Source: Euryarchaeota archaeon UBA242 (GTDB lineage: Archaea; Thermoplasmatota; Poseidoniia; Poseidoniales; Poseidoniaceae). From it: a stretch of 23,400 nucleotides of DNA. Every line of letters starts with the position of its first letter. The first letter of the stretch is position 1. Location of the stretch: contig DAJY01000043.1 of the NCBI GenBank assembly GCA_002499015.1, forward strand, positions 1-23,400, given 5' to 3'. Below the pieces are notes generated by a model. The model did not search any database. It was not told where the DNA came from and was given only the letters and a program-made list of their open reading frames with translations. A program made the translations under genes and the position numbers. Positions 8,601 through 15,721 of this stretch are shown here, piece by piece.

Positions 8601-8730
8601 GGGATTGTTCAGTAACTTTGGGATATATTCTGCTGCAATGATCGCACTCTCATTAATCGCAAGCCTAGTTCTAACCACTGCTGCTCTTGGCTTAATCGCT
8701 GGCCGTCAAGCCAATTTAAGCGAATCATAA
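5611..8730 (+). CDS. RND/MMPL-family membrane transporter
   Basis: This 1039-residue protein has the duplicated layout of RND superfamily proteins of the MMPL/Patched/HpnN type. A first membrane segment at about 19-38 is followed by a large outside domain to about 395, then a five-segment membrane bundle to about 555. The same pattern repeats: segment near 594-612, outside domain to about 878, and a final bundle to the C-terminus. Each bundle carries the expected charged motif: GIDDSLHALHRYKEER near residue 470 and GVGIDYCIHVTERYREGR near 940, whose Asp residues relay protons in this family. The substrate cannot be told from sequence; lipids, hydrophobic compounds or sterol-like molecules are typical. 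It stands alone between a divergent DsrE-like gene and pus10. The ATG has a GGAGGG 17 bases upstream, which is rather far. Confidence 0.88.
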   Translation: MGITFEEVSQWLIPRRRKVHVAVFLLTLLMIPGAMTALQPIDMESYEMDSPELTAQEIINDEFSNAEVILGFLVSARQPQYIPPIDEWQPVPLLPDGTPDYSALPPVPQMVPAGEEWQGINQPTAGILNLELLREIDAKKQVVDNHPLAPALKPFISDVTGLQTNGSMSLPDHFRGFMNGTSILTQDALSPFGTAIPAVTNWSDCGELECLLFDDLNLTQDHIDLAAARMAEVSQNYFLRWLSLDRGFVADATSNITGPIGGQLSETGEWESHQMGKGRWSASATWLLVQFDRGVLEDMGWELKWKDSHQETDIKFSDDGIVIGGYRIADGNFVLHPPQYDTETCKALAEDGAGCSTEWSYMDLEGQLRSHDRTTITLLLGQGVNVEVNRELQASGGLIILMGLAITGLLFISLRRWSDVIIVLFSLGAALLWMQGLIGHFAAFTQMFGWTIIARSQFSNLLPILVLALGIDDSLHALHRYKEERNAGNSAESAATTTLSRVGRAILLTSLTTMAAFAANLFSDIAALRSFGIEAALGIFAAFLLTGIWAPLIRLSLDEWLEKRGVNTSTVNSRKNRSTEKVLKIVSAGSGTRKNAFIITFLALLVTIPAAIGMANLEGDFAVEDFLDERSDFALGVNEIALRFADEGEPAVLLIEGDVADPDVFAAIDEFRGEMNVHAEGVPDKITRQPDGNIDILALDELLYFAQASMRYNTTPFETAGWLVEEEGHGMNCNSTASGTIADFGDRDCLIFFYGYTYLYGIPGAGPIPSIPASIVRLYIAPAVELNQTQPWLDINGEPAQYQRMLIRFGITSPEDFPSMKGGMEELWRDLSVFTNLSSGTYLNAGQKVDDKPLTWVMPSERPITRYVASTAMQNEMQSSLLLGSLFVFITLTIGFKSPKQATVTLVPILLVVVWLYGIMYAAGASLNIVTVTIATISLGVGIDYCIHVTERYREGRINGEDHHAALIGVGGACGLALVGSAASDIAGFLVISLSPMGLFSNFGIYSAAMIALSLIASLVLTTAALGLIAGRQANLSES

Positions 8731-8820
8731 TAAGCAACTATTGGTTTATTGAGCCACACATTTGATGAAGGGTAGGCGTCCGGCTTAACTTGCTGTCTTT
8801 GGGGTTGACCCCGTGAAAGT

Positions 8821-8826
8821 GGTGAT
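8821..8826 (+). promoter_or_regulatory. Ribosome binding site fixing the Pus10 start
   Basis: GGTGAT followed by TGAA precedes the ATG at 8831. It is complementary to the ATCACC of archaeal 16S rRNA ends. It favours this ATG over the in-frame GTG at 8813, six codons upstream. Confidence 0.65.
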
Positions 8827-8830
8827 TGAA

Positions 8831-10594
8831 ATGTCTGATAAAGAACAAGAGGACCCTGATGAAGAAGATTGGATGAAATACGCCAATGCTGGTTTCGGAC
8901 AAACCGATTATTCTCTATGGGATGATGGAGAAGCAACTACTGAGAATCTCGCCCAGCCTGTTGATGATGGCGACATGGATGACGGTGAAATGGATGATGC
9001 TGCTCAACTTAGCACTCATATTGAGGAAATTCCACGCGCACCATCACCTGCAGGCCACAAGCATTTGGTCCGAATTGGAACCTGTGACCACTGCCTAGGA
9101 AGAATTGGTGGAAAGAAAATGTTTGACCAAACTATCCAACAGGCAGGAGAGAACATTCGCACCTCGATAATACGAGGCGACACACACTTAGAAAAAATTA
9201 GAGAAGATAATCCACTATGCCCATTCTGTGAAAACTTATACCAAGAATCAGCACTGTTAGCAGATATAATTTATGATTCTCTCAAACCATATGAATTGAA
9301 AAGAGTGCAATTGGGTGCTCGCTTTCCAAAGGACCAAATCGAAAACGAAGAAGAGATTCGAAAGCGCTTCGGCGCTGGTGGTAGCGACGCTTTGAAACCA
9401 GGTTTGATAGCAGAGATTGCTAAGAACCTAAGCAACCGACTTGAAGGTGTAAAAATTGTTAGTGATAAACCACAAATTGTTGCACTCATCGACGTACTAA
9501 CCTTGACCGTTGAGTTGGACATCCGCTCCGTTTACATCTATGGGAGATACCAAAAACTGGAAAGGGGGATTCCTCAAACTCGCTGGCCTTGCCGTGCTTG
9601 TAAAGGAAGAGGTTGCAAGCGTTGCAATGAAACTGGATTACAATATTTAAAGAGTGTTCAAGACTTAATTGGCAATCCTTTAATCGAAAGATTTGGTGCT
9701 GTTGAACATTCATTCCATGGCATGGGAAGAGAGGATATTGATGTGCGTTGTATGGGTAGTGGACGTCCGTTTGTCATTGAATTTAAAGAGCCAAGAACTC
9801 GAACCATCGATTTAGTTCAGGCAATGGCTGATCTCAATGAAGCTGCTCAAGGTTCTGTAATAATTACTAGCATGCGAGAGAGCAATCGCAGCGAAGTTGT
9901 TAGAATCAAAGAAACTCCTGCTGAAAAATCATATTCAATTCGCTTCAAGTTAGTGCCGTTGAGTGAAGCTGAATTTACGATTCTAACCGGCCCGGTTGAC
10001 CTTACACATATCGATGTCCAAGAAAGAGGAAAAGGTAAGAAAAACAAACGCAGAAAGAACCGTCGGGGCGATAAAGATGATGACCATACCATACCATTAC
10101 CATCGGTCATTGAAGTTGAAAAGGCCGCGCCAAGCGAAGAGGAATTACTGGCTATGAAGAAGGGTGAACTAGTTGAATTGGCAACTTCATTGAGCCTCTC
10201 AAAAACAGGTACTAAAGCAGTCCTAGTCGAACGGATTATGCTAGCGGGACCACCTGCACCGGAATACTTTGAACTTCCAACCGATGAATTTATTCGCAAT
10301 GTTGTTGATAATTTGGCGGGTGTCAAACTAGCGCAGAGGACTCCTGAACGTGTTGCTCATAGACGCGCTGATTTAATTCGTAGAAGAGTCGTTTATGAAA
10401 CCAATAGTTTGGTAATTGAAACTAATGAAGAGGGAGAACGTGAAATTGAATTCACCCTTAGATGTGAATCTGGTACTTATGTCAAAGAAACTATTCATGG
10501 CGATAGTGGAAGAACCCAGCCAAGTATTTCTTCCCTCATCAAAGCCAAGTGTGATGTTATTTGGTTAGATGTTGCAGATATTCATGCTGATTGA
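8831..10594 (+). CDS. pus10: tRNA pseudouridine synthase Pus10 with inserted SAP-like domain
   Basis: Pus10 makes pseudouridine 54 and 55 in the TΨC loop of archaeal tRNA. The protein is 587 residues from the ATG, long for the archaeal family. An acidic, probably unstructured stretch of about 65 residues comes first. The zinc module follows (Cys85/Cys88 in CDHCLGR and Cys130/Cys133 in CPFC), then the THUMP-like region, and a CRACKGRGCKRC knuckle at 254-265. The catalytic Asp302 lies in GREDIDVRCMGSGRPF, and the C-terminal ESGTYVKE...HGDSGRTQPS motif is intact. Between VDLTHIDVQ and the C-terminal QRTPERVAHRRADL is an unusual insert: a Lys/Arg-rich run (KGKKNKRRKNRRGDK), then about residues 438-471 matching a SAP motif (LLAMKKGELVELATSLSL, then SKTGTKAVLVERIML). 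The gene is single, with a ribosome binding site at 8821-8826. Confidence 0.93.
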   Translation: MSDKEQEDPDEEDWMKYANAGFGQTDYSLWDDGEATTENLAQPVDDGDMDDGEMDDAAQLSTHIEEIPRAPSPAGHKHLVRIGTCDHCLGRIGGKKMFDQTIQQAGENIRTSIIRGDTHLEKIREDNPLCPFCENLYQESALLADIIYDSLKPYELKRVQLGARFPKDQIENEEEIRKRFGAGGSDALKPGLIAEIAKNLSNRLEGVKIVSDKPQIVALIDVLTLTVELDIRSVYIYGRYQKLERGIPQTRWPCRACKGRGCKRCNETGLQYLKSVQDLIGNPLIERFGAVEHSFHGMGREDIDVRCMGSGRPFVIEFKEPRTRTIDLVQAMADLNEAAQGSVIITSMRESNRSEVVRIKETPAEKSYSIRFKLVPLSEAEFTILTGPVDLTHIDVQERGKGKKNKRRKNRRGDKDDDHTIPLPSVIEVEKAAPSEEELLAMKKGELVELATSLSLSKTGTKAVLVERIMLAGPPAPEYFELPTDEFIRNVVDNLAGVKLAQRTPERVAHRRADLIRRRVVYETNSLVIETNEEGEREIEFTLRCESGTYVKETIHGDSGRTQPSISSLIKAKCDVIWLDVADIHAD

Positions 10595-10600
10595 TGTTTA

Positions 10601-10613
10601 ATTGCTAAGCAAT
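10601..10613. repeat. Short palindrome just after pus10
   Basis: ATTGCT-A-AGCAAT has perfect six-base arms and lies six bases after the pus10 stop. It could form a small hairpin at the transcript end, but there is no T run directly after it, so calling it a terminator is not supported. Confidence 0.3.
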
Positions 10614-10644
10614 CACCCTTTGAGAGTCTTATTAACGCGTCGCG

Positions 10645-10656
10645 GTTCTTATATGG
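10645..10656 (+). promoter_or_regulatory. Promoter of the rpl21e-rpoF-DUF655-ksgA operon
   Basis: GTTCTTATATGG contains a good archaeal TATA element (CTTATATGG), about 70 bases before the L21e start. Transcription should begin near 10680, leaving a leader of roughly 45 bases. The leader has CCGAA at 10680-10684 and its complement TTCGG at 10701-10705, a possible weak stem. Three CGAAG copies lie between 10657 and 10685. No tRNA or known riboswitch is visible in the 131-base gap. Confidence 0.5.
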
Positions 10657-10725
10657 CGAAGGCAGGTCGCCGAAGTGTTCCGAAGATGCGTTATTGCTAG
10701 TTCGGATTAATTGGAAGTCACCATC

Positions 10726-11016
10726 ATGAAGCGATCAAAGGGTTCACGTCAAGGAACACGCAGTATGCTACGCCGTAGAAAGAGCGAGAGAAGCCAGCTA
10801 AATATTAGCCGTGTAATGCACAAATACGAAGAAGGAGACCGTGTTGCTATCGTCCTAGACGGTGGCCAACAAATGGGTATGCCTCACCGCCGTTTCCACG
10901 GCCGCACAGGATTTATTGAACGCCGTCAAGGAGTTGCATGGATTGTTGCTGTTAAAGACGGCAACATGCAGAAGACAGTGATTGCACGACCTGAACACCT
11001 ACGCCCACTTGAGTGA
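10726..11016 (+). CDS. rpl21e: 50S ribosomal protein L21e
   Basis: This 96-residue protein is the archaeal/eukaryotic large-subunit protein eL21. It begins with the basic MKRSKGSRQGTRSMLRRRK segment that matches the usual 'SKGxRxxTR' opening. The SH3-like barrel follows: YEEGDRVAIVLDGGQQMGMP, then the diagnostic RFHGRTGFIERRQG and the HLRPLE ending. The start is taken at the ATG at 10726 because it gives the family's normal N-terminus; an upstream in-frame TTG at 10711 would only add five residues. It heads a tight cluster with rpoF (six-base gap), the DUF655 gene and ksgA, an order conserved in many euryarchaea. Confidence 0.96.
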   Translation: MKRSKGSRQGTRSMLRRRKSERSQLNISRVMHKYEEGDRVAIVLDGGQQMGMPHRRFHGRTGFIERRQGVAWIVAVKDGNMQKTVIARPEHLRPLE

Positions 11017-11022
11017 TTTACA

Positions 11023-11388
11023 ATGACCGAAGAAGAGAAATTTGTTGACTTTGCAACTGTCCGAGATATGCTGTTGAGCGCTCAAGAGCGCCGTAATGCA
11101 CTAACATACGAGCAAAAGGCTGCTCTGCAACATGCAGAATGGGCTGCTAGTACTAAGCGTAATGGCTACCCAACTACTCCAGAGGTCTTTGAATCTCTAC
11201 GTGTTGCTTTGGCTGAAACTGAGCTTCTATCCCCGCACCCTGCACTTGCAGCAAAACTAGCGGAATTGATGCCGTTATATCCAGGAGATGTCAAAGCCGT
11301 TCTTGCAAGCCGTCGCATAACAATAAATGACGATGATGTTTCCACTATTTTGGAAATAGTCCGTCAACATATTGGATTTGGAGAATAA
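11023..11388 (+). CDS. rpoF: DNA-directed RNA polymerase subunit Rpo4 (RpoF, Rpb4-like)
   Basis: This 121-residue protein is the archaeal Rpb4 counterpart, which pairs with Rpo7 to form the polymerase stalk and helps open-complex formation and RNA binding. Family features include the ALTYEQKAALQHAEWAA helix and the C-terminal HRDC-like region, with MPLYPGDVKAVLASRR followed by STILEIVRQHI. The length is normal. It starts six bases after the L21e stop, with GAGTGAT just upstream as a ribosome binding site that overlaps that stop codon. Position between L21e and DUF655 is the usual archaeal one and strongly supports the call. Confidence 0.95.
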   Translation: MTEEEKFVDFATVRDMLLSAQERRNALTYEQKAALQHAEWAASTKRNGYPTTPEVFESLRVALAETELLSPHPALAAKLAELMPLYPGDVKAVLASRRITINDDDVSTILEIVRQHIGFGE

Positions 11389-11414
11389 CTTCCACCCACC
11401 CATGAGGCGTTGAA

Positions 11415-12272
11415 ATGAGCGGTATTAATCGTGACCGTAAAACCAATATTCCTGCTCGTAAGAGCAAAGGTGAATCTGGGCAAAGCAAAGATATCTCTCG
11501 ACCGGCAGAAGGGCGGGCAAAAGTTCCTGTGACTCCTAAAGTGAAGCCTATACAAGTAAAGAAAGAGACTTCACAGAATGATAATCGTTCAAACAATAAA
11601 CAAAGTGAAAGGAATACTAGCCAAGGGGCTAGAACTCCAAGCCGCTCTAACCCAAGAGGCAATACTAGAGGTGGAAACCGCCCTGGTGGAAGAAACCAAG
11701 ATTCAAGAAACTCTCCACAAAGACCTTCCCCCATTGAGGGCGAAAATTGGGCTCGTGTCATAGAGCACAATACTGCTGAAGGCGTAATTACGGCAATAAC
11801 AGAAGGAAAATTATTCATGTGCTGGCTTTCTGTAAAGAAGGGTATTGAACCCCTAAATCCTACTGATAGAATATATATTGGACTTGATCAATCTAAGAAG
11901 GTTCATGTTGATTCTTTCATCGGAGGTGCAAAACTTGACCTTATGAGTAACTTTGCTCGTCAAGATATGCCACTGGTAATTCAACTATTTATTGAAGACA
12001 ACTCTGATCATTTCGTCAAGTCATTTTTCAATGTCGCTGGTAATCTTTCTCTAAAGCAACATGCGTTTGAACTTCTTCCTAGCATTGGCAATAAAAAAGC
12101 AGTTCAAATGGTTCAAGAAAGAGGTTCAACTGGATTCAAAAGTATGGAAGCGCTAAATCAATCCTGTAATATTGATGCTGCTGAATTACTGGCAAAGCGC
12201 TTCATCAGTGAGATAGAAGACCAAAACATTGAACCACGCTTAGTAGACCTATTGCTTCCGGTGAAAGCATGA
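11415..12272 (+). CDS. DUF655 family RNA-binding-like protein with long basic N-terminal tail
   Basis: Residues about 110-285 match DUF655: WARVIEHN, then the strand-rich FMCWLSVKKGIEPLNPTDRIYIG region expected of an OB-like fold, and a helical C-terminal half with ELLPSIGNKKAVQMVQERG, which reads like a helix-hairpin-helix nucleic-acid contact. Family members sit between rpoF and ksgA in many archaea and are thought to act in RNA metabolism or ribosome assembly, but the activity is unproven. What is unusual is the first 110 residues: a low-complexity tail rich in Arg, Ser, Asn, Gln and Gly, with RGNTRGGNRPGGRNQ, which is probably disordered and RNA-binding. Usual DUF655 proteins largely lack it. 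A GAGG lies upstream of the ATG, and the end overlaps ksgA by four bases (ATGA). Confidence 0.88.
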   Translation: MSGINRDRKTNIPARKSKGESGQSKDISRPAEGRAKVPVTPKVKPIQVKKETSQNDNRSNNKQSERNTSQGARTPSRSNPRGNTRGGNRPGGRNQDSRNSPQRPSPIEGENWARVIEHNTAEGVITAITEGKLFMCWLSVKKGIEPLNPTDRIYIGLDQSKKVHVDSFIGGAKLDLMSNFARQDMPLVIQLFIEDNSDHFVKSFFNVAGNLSLKQHAFELLPSIGNKKAVQMVQERGSTGFKSMEALNQSCNIDAAELLAKRFISEIEDQNIEPRLVDLLLPVKA

Positions 12273-13144
12273 GAGGAGCCCGCTGGCTAGTCGATTCTTT
12301 GCGTGCAAAGCAAGACATTGACAAATCATTAGGGCAACATTACTTAATTTCTGATGAACTAATATCTCGTGCGGTTGAACTCGCTGAAGTTAATTCAAAT
12401 GACCATGTTCTCGAGATTGGTCCTGGACCTGGTGTTCTTACTGAAGTGATTCTTGAAACTGGATGCAGATTAACAGCGATTGAAATTGATGAAGGCGCTG
12501 TTGAACACCTAAGAGGTATTTTCGCAGCCGAGATTAAATCCGGACAATTAAATTTGATTTGTGGTGATGCATTAATCTCGGCTTGGCCCAATGATTTGAG
12601 TAAAGTTGTAGCAAATATCCCCTATCAGATTTCATCACCCTTGATCGAATTACTAACCCGTAACCTAAGAAATCCTCACACTGAAGAAATATCCGATGTA
12701 GTAATATTGGTTCAAGAAGAATTCGCTGAAAGATTGGTGATGGAATACGAATCTGATGTCGGCTCCCTTGGAATGACTGCCCTATTAGATTGGAATAGTG
12801 AAATCGAAGATAAAGTCGCACCGCATAATTTCAGCCCTAATCCAAAAGTTCACTCCCGCTATATCCATATGACTCCCCAGCAAGAGGAATTTCCTTGTGA
12901 CAAACGACTTGTGCGATTGCTAATTCATGCTGGATTTGCAGAGAGAAGGAAGAAATTACGTTCAACTTTAAAGCGTGTACCGAAAAGATTGAATCGCCTA
13001 CCTGAATGGCATTCTACTCGGTGGAAAGCGGCATATTCTGCATTTATTGAAGATGAAAGAATGGATGCTAGGCCGGAAGAATTTGAATTTGAGGACTGGC
13101 TACAATTGGCAAATGATTTTGCTTCTTTTGGTGAAGAAGAGTAA
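12269..13144 (+). CDS. ksgA: 16S rRNA (adenine dimethyl)transferase KsgA/RsmA
   Basis: This 291-residue enzyme dimethylates two adjacent adenines in the 3' terminal hairpin of 16S rRNA during small-subunit maturation, using S-adenosylmethionine. The conserved pieces are all present: SLGQHYL near residue 20, motif I EIGPGPGVLTEV at 49-60, the acidic IEID at 71-74, and the catalytic NIPYQISSP at 116-124. The C-terminal region carries FSPNPKVHSRY and the helical HAGFAERRKKLRSTLKR expected of the family. Its start overlaps the DUF655 stop (ATGA), implying translational coupling. Length is normal. Confidence 0.97.
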   Translation: MRGARWLVDSLRAKQDIDKSLGQHYLISDELISRAVELAEVNSNDHVLEIGPGPGVLTEVILETGCRLTAIEIDEGAVEHLRGIFAAEIKSGQLNLICGDALISAWPNDLSKVVANIPYQISSPLIELLTRNLRNPHTEEISDVVILVQEEFAERLVMEYESDVGSLGMTALLDWNSEIEDKVAPHNFSPNPKVHSRYIHMTPQQEEFPCDKRLVRLLIHAGFAERRKKLRSTLKRVPKRLNRLPEWHSTRWKAAYSAFIEDERMDARPEEFEFEDWLQLANDFASFGEEE

Positions 13145-13193
13145 ATTTTCTACCCACGCAACTGTTAGAAGAGAGGCGACGCACCGCAGAATC

Positions 13194-14195
13194 ATGTCCG
13201 AGTTGCGTTTACAGACATCTTCTGGTATAATTGATACCGGAGACTTCTCCCTTGAAACGGTAGTTGATGCTATCGAGGGCAAGGGTTTAGCGTGGCTAGA
13301 CATCGAGAAGCCTGATGATTCAGTGAAGGACTTTTTACTCAATATAATGCAATTTGATGAACTTGCGGTTGAAGATATTTTTGGACACGCCGAAACTACT
13401 GCAATGAAATTTAGTAACCATCGTTTCGTCGTTGTCAATGCACGTGATGCTGATAATCAACTAAACACTGAACCAGTTGCGATTTTTATTACTGATGATT
13501 TGATAATTACTGTACGCCATACAAGTATTCCTGCTCTAATGAAATTCCGTCGTAGATTCAAGGAAGCTGAAGAAGAGGACCTAAATCTCGGAATTGATTT
13601 TTTACTGTATGAAATATTGGACGCAATTGCTGATGACTGGCAACCTATTCTCGGACGCTATTCAAAAACTCTAGATGAATTAGAGTTTTGTGTTTTCGAT
13701 CCCCAGAAACAATATGAGAACTTACTGGAAGGACTACACGATTTGAAGAGACAACTTCGTGAATCGAGTAAGTCGATTGAATCGCTTCATACCGTTACTT
13801 TGCGAATGCAAAATCAAAAGTTGAAACTGATATCTACTGGAGTGGCAATCTACTTTTCTGATCTAAACCAACTTTGTATCGCATTAGTAAAGAGAGCCAA
13901 CAACTATTCTGCAGGTGCAACTTCAACAAGAGACACATATCTTTCCAACATCTCAATGGAATTGTCACAATCTAATGCACAATTAACTGAAGTTATGACA
14001 ACGCTAACAATAATCGGTGCAATCATGCTTCCATTGACATTAATCGCTGGAATCTTCGGTATGAACAATGAGGACTTACCCATAGGCCAGGTTGGCGGAT
14101 TTTGGGGAATAATCAGTATGATGACTATCTTTGCAGTATTGATGTTGACAATGTTTTGGCGTCGTGGTTGGTTGAATAACTTCGCCAAGAAGTGA
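13194..14195 (+). CDS. corA: CorA-like divalent cation transporter
   Basis: This 333-residue protein has the CorA layout: a long acidic cytoplasmic domain, a stalk helix with FLLYEILDAIADDWQPIL and QLRESSKSIESLHTV, and two C-terminal membrane segments separated by the signature GMN (residues 289-291) in FGMNNEDLP. The last segment ends with a positively charged tail (WRRGWLNNFAKK), as in Mg2+/Co2+ channels of this family. The open frame extends upstream into ksgA, but the ATG at 13194 gives the normal N-terminus and leaves a 49-base gap. Family members can carry Mg2+, Co2+, Ni2+ or Zn2+; which one applies here cannot be read from the sequence. Confidence 0.92.
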   Translation: MSELRLQTSSGIIDTGDFSLETVVDAIEGKGLAWLDIEKPDDSVKDFLLNIMQFDELAVEDIFGHAETTAMKFSNHRFVVVNARDADNQLNTEPVAIFITDDLIITVRHTSIPALMKFRRRFKEAEEEDLNLGIDFLLYEILDAIADDWQPILGRYSKTLDELEFCVFDPQKQYENLLEGLHDLKRQLRESSKSIESLHTVTLRMQNQKLKLISTGVAIYFSDLNQLCIALVKRANNYSAGATSTRDTYLSNISMELSQSNAQLTEVMTTLTIIGAIMLPLTLIAGIFGMNNEDLPIGQVGGFWGIISMMTIFAVLMLTMFWRRGWLNNFAKK

Positions 14196-14244
14196 ATTAT
14201 TTATCAACCGATAGTTGAAGAACCATTGGCTTATTTTCACTAAT

Positions 14245-15504
14245 ATGTCAAGGGGTGCCGAGGTTACTACAGGCCCAATCCCCATCGGTCAATTTGTCAC
14301 TTTAGTAAAATCAACTTTGAAACGAGACCCTTTGTTTCAACATCAAGTATTGAAAGGTGAAGTCAGCGGAATGAAACTTGCACGTTCCGGACATACCTAC
14401 TTTGATTTAAGAGATGACCAAGGCCAGATGAATTGTGCTATTTGGAAGAATAGATGCCATATTGATAGTACGATAAAGGATGGAAGCGAAGTTGTTGTCA
14501 TCGCCAGTATTGATGTCTATGCTCCAAGGGGAAGCATGACTCTTAATGTTGAAAAGATTGAACCGATTAGTAGCATTGGAGCATTGGAAGAAACTCGACG
14601 AAGGTTGATTGGCGAACTACGTGATGATGGCTCACTCGATAGAGTTCGCCTACGGATTCCACTAATTCCAAAACATATTGTCATCATCACTGGCTCTGCT
14701 TCGGCTGCATTATCTGATATGCAGAGATTGATTGAAAACCGTTGGCCTGGGCTACGCCGAACTATCATCGGGGTAACTGTTCAAGGGGATAGTTCGGCTT
14801 CTGAAATTTGTCAAGCATTAGCCACTGCGAGAGAAATGTGTAAACCTGAAATTGCAAAAAAATTGCAACGACCTATTGTTGATTTGATTATTATAGCTCG
14901 CGGTGGAGGTTCGCCAGAAGATTTGTGGACATTCAATCTTGAAGCGGTGGCTCGCGCAATTATCGCCAGCCCAGTCCCAGTAATCTCTGCAATCGGACAT
15001 GAATCTGATATGTTAGTTTCTGATTTAGTATCTGATTTACGTGCCTCCACCCCTTCGGATGCCATCGAAAGATGCGTACCAGAAAAGAGTGCTCTGTTGA
15101 TGTGGCTTGATGGTATCGAGGGACGGCTTGAAAATTCTGTATTACGAAGATTTGGTGAATCTCGCCAACATCTAGTTACATTAACTGCTAGATTACGTTT
15201 GGCGCCATTAGCAGGATTAGCAAAGGCTAAGGACAGATTGAATAACATGGAAATGCGTATCAAGAGTTCCTCCCAAAGAATGCTTTCGGGTGAAAAGGCT
15301 CGGCTGGTTCATATCGGGGCAATATTACAATCATCACACCCAAAGCGCGTACTCGAAAGAGGTTATTCAATGGCCCAAACAAAGGACGGGGAGGTTCTGA
15401 GTAGTGTAAAAAATATTTCTCCGGGACAAGAAATTACTATGACTTTTGCAGATGGATCAGCCCTTGCTGACATCAAGGAAATTATTGAGAGTGATGAAAA
15501 ATGA
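14245..15504 (+). CDS. xseA: Exodeoxyribonuclease VII large subunit
   Basis: This 419-residue protein is the catalytic subunit of exonuclease VII, which degrades single-stranded DNA from both ends. The N-terminal OB domain (IGQFVTLVKSTL, GEVSGMKLARSGHTYFDLRD) is followed by the catalytic region: ITGSASAALSDM, the RGGGSPEDLWTFN motif and the GHESDMLVSDLVSDLRASTP motif, all intact. A coiled middle section and the HPKRVLERGYSM segment close it. The ATG at 14245 gives the family's N-terminus; an upstream TTG at 14215 is in frame but less likely. No Shine-Dalgarno site precedes it, so the transcript may have a short leader. It overlaps xseB by four bases. Exonuclease VII is mainly bacterial but also known in some euryarchaea. 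Confidence 0.95.
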   Translation: MSRGAEVTTGPIPIGQFVTLVKSTLKRDPLFQHQVLKGEVSGMKLARSGHTYFDLRDDQGQMNCAIWKNRCHIDSTIKDGSEVVVIASIDVYAPRGSMTLNVEKIEPISSIGALEETRRRLIGELRDDGSLDRVRLRIPLIPKHIVIITGSASAALSDMQRLIENRWPGLRRTIIGVTVQGDSSASEICQALATAREMCKPEIAKKLQRPIVDLIIIARGGGSPEDLWTFNLEAVARAIIASPVPVISAIGHESDMLVSDLVSDLRASTPSDAIERCVPEKSALLMWLDGIEGRLENSVLRRFGESRQHLVTLTARLRLAPLAGLAKAKDRLNNMEMRIKSSSQRMLSGEKARLVHIGAILQSSHPKRVLERGYSMAQTKDGEVLSSVKNISPGQEITMTFADGSALADIKEIIESDEK

Positions 15505-15713
15505 GTGAAAAAAGAAGTTATAATGAAGCGGTATCTAGATTGGAAACTATAGTTTCTGAATTAGAGAAAGGAGGAAAAAGCCTTGATGAAACATTAGCGA
15601 TGTTTGAAGAAGGGGCAGCATTACTGAAAGTTTGTCAACATGAGTTAGATGCTGCTGAAGGCCGCCTCGCCGAACTTAGTTTAGAAGAAATTAATTCACA
15701 AATTAAAGGATAA
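15501..15713 (+). CDS. xseB: Exodeoxyribonuclease VII small subunit
   Basis: This 70-residue helical protein matches XseB: SYNEAVSRLETIVSELEKG, then the typical LDETLAMFEEGAALLKVCQ and a heptad-like end with LDAAEGRLAEL. Several small subunits wrap the XseA coiled coil to regulate its nuclease. The start ATG overlaps the xseA stop as ATGA, so the two are translated together, and GAGTGAT lies a few bases upstream. Length is normal. Confidence 0.95.
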   Translation: MSEKRSYNEAVSRLETIVSELEKGGKSLDETLAMFEEGAALLKVCQHELDAAEGRLAELSLEEINSQIKG

Positions 15714-15721
15714 GGGTCTAC

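Noticed and set aside
8801..8812. GGGGT-TG-ACCCC as a terminator or operator before pus10.
   Set aside because: It has only five-base arms with a two-base centre and no T run. It was not strong enough to list as a feature.
10640..10725. A possible tRNA or riboswitch in the L21e leader, suggested by repeated CGAAG and GC-rich pieces.
   Set aside because: No cloverleaf, no TΨC-like arm and no known riboswitch core can be built. Only a five-base stem is possible.
13047..13193. The extra 49 codons upstream of the CorA ATG.
   Set aside because: They overlap the end of ksgA in another frame and do not resemble a CorA N-terminus.
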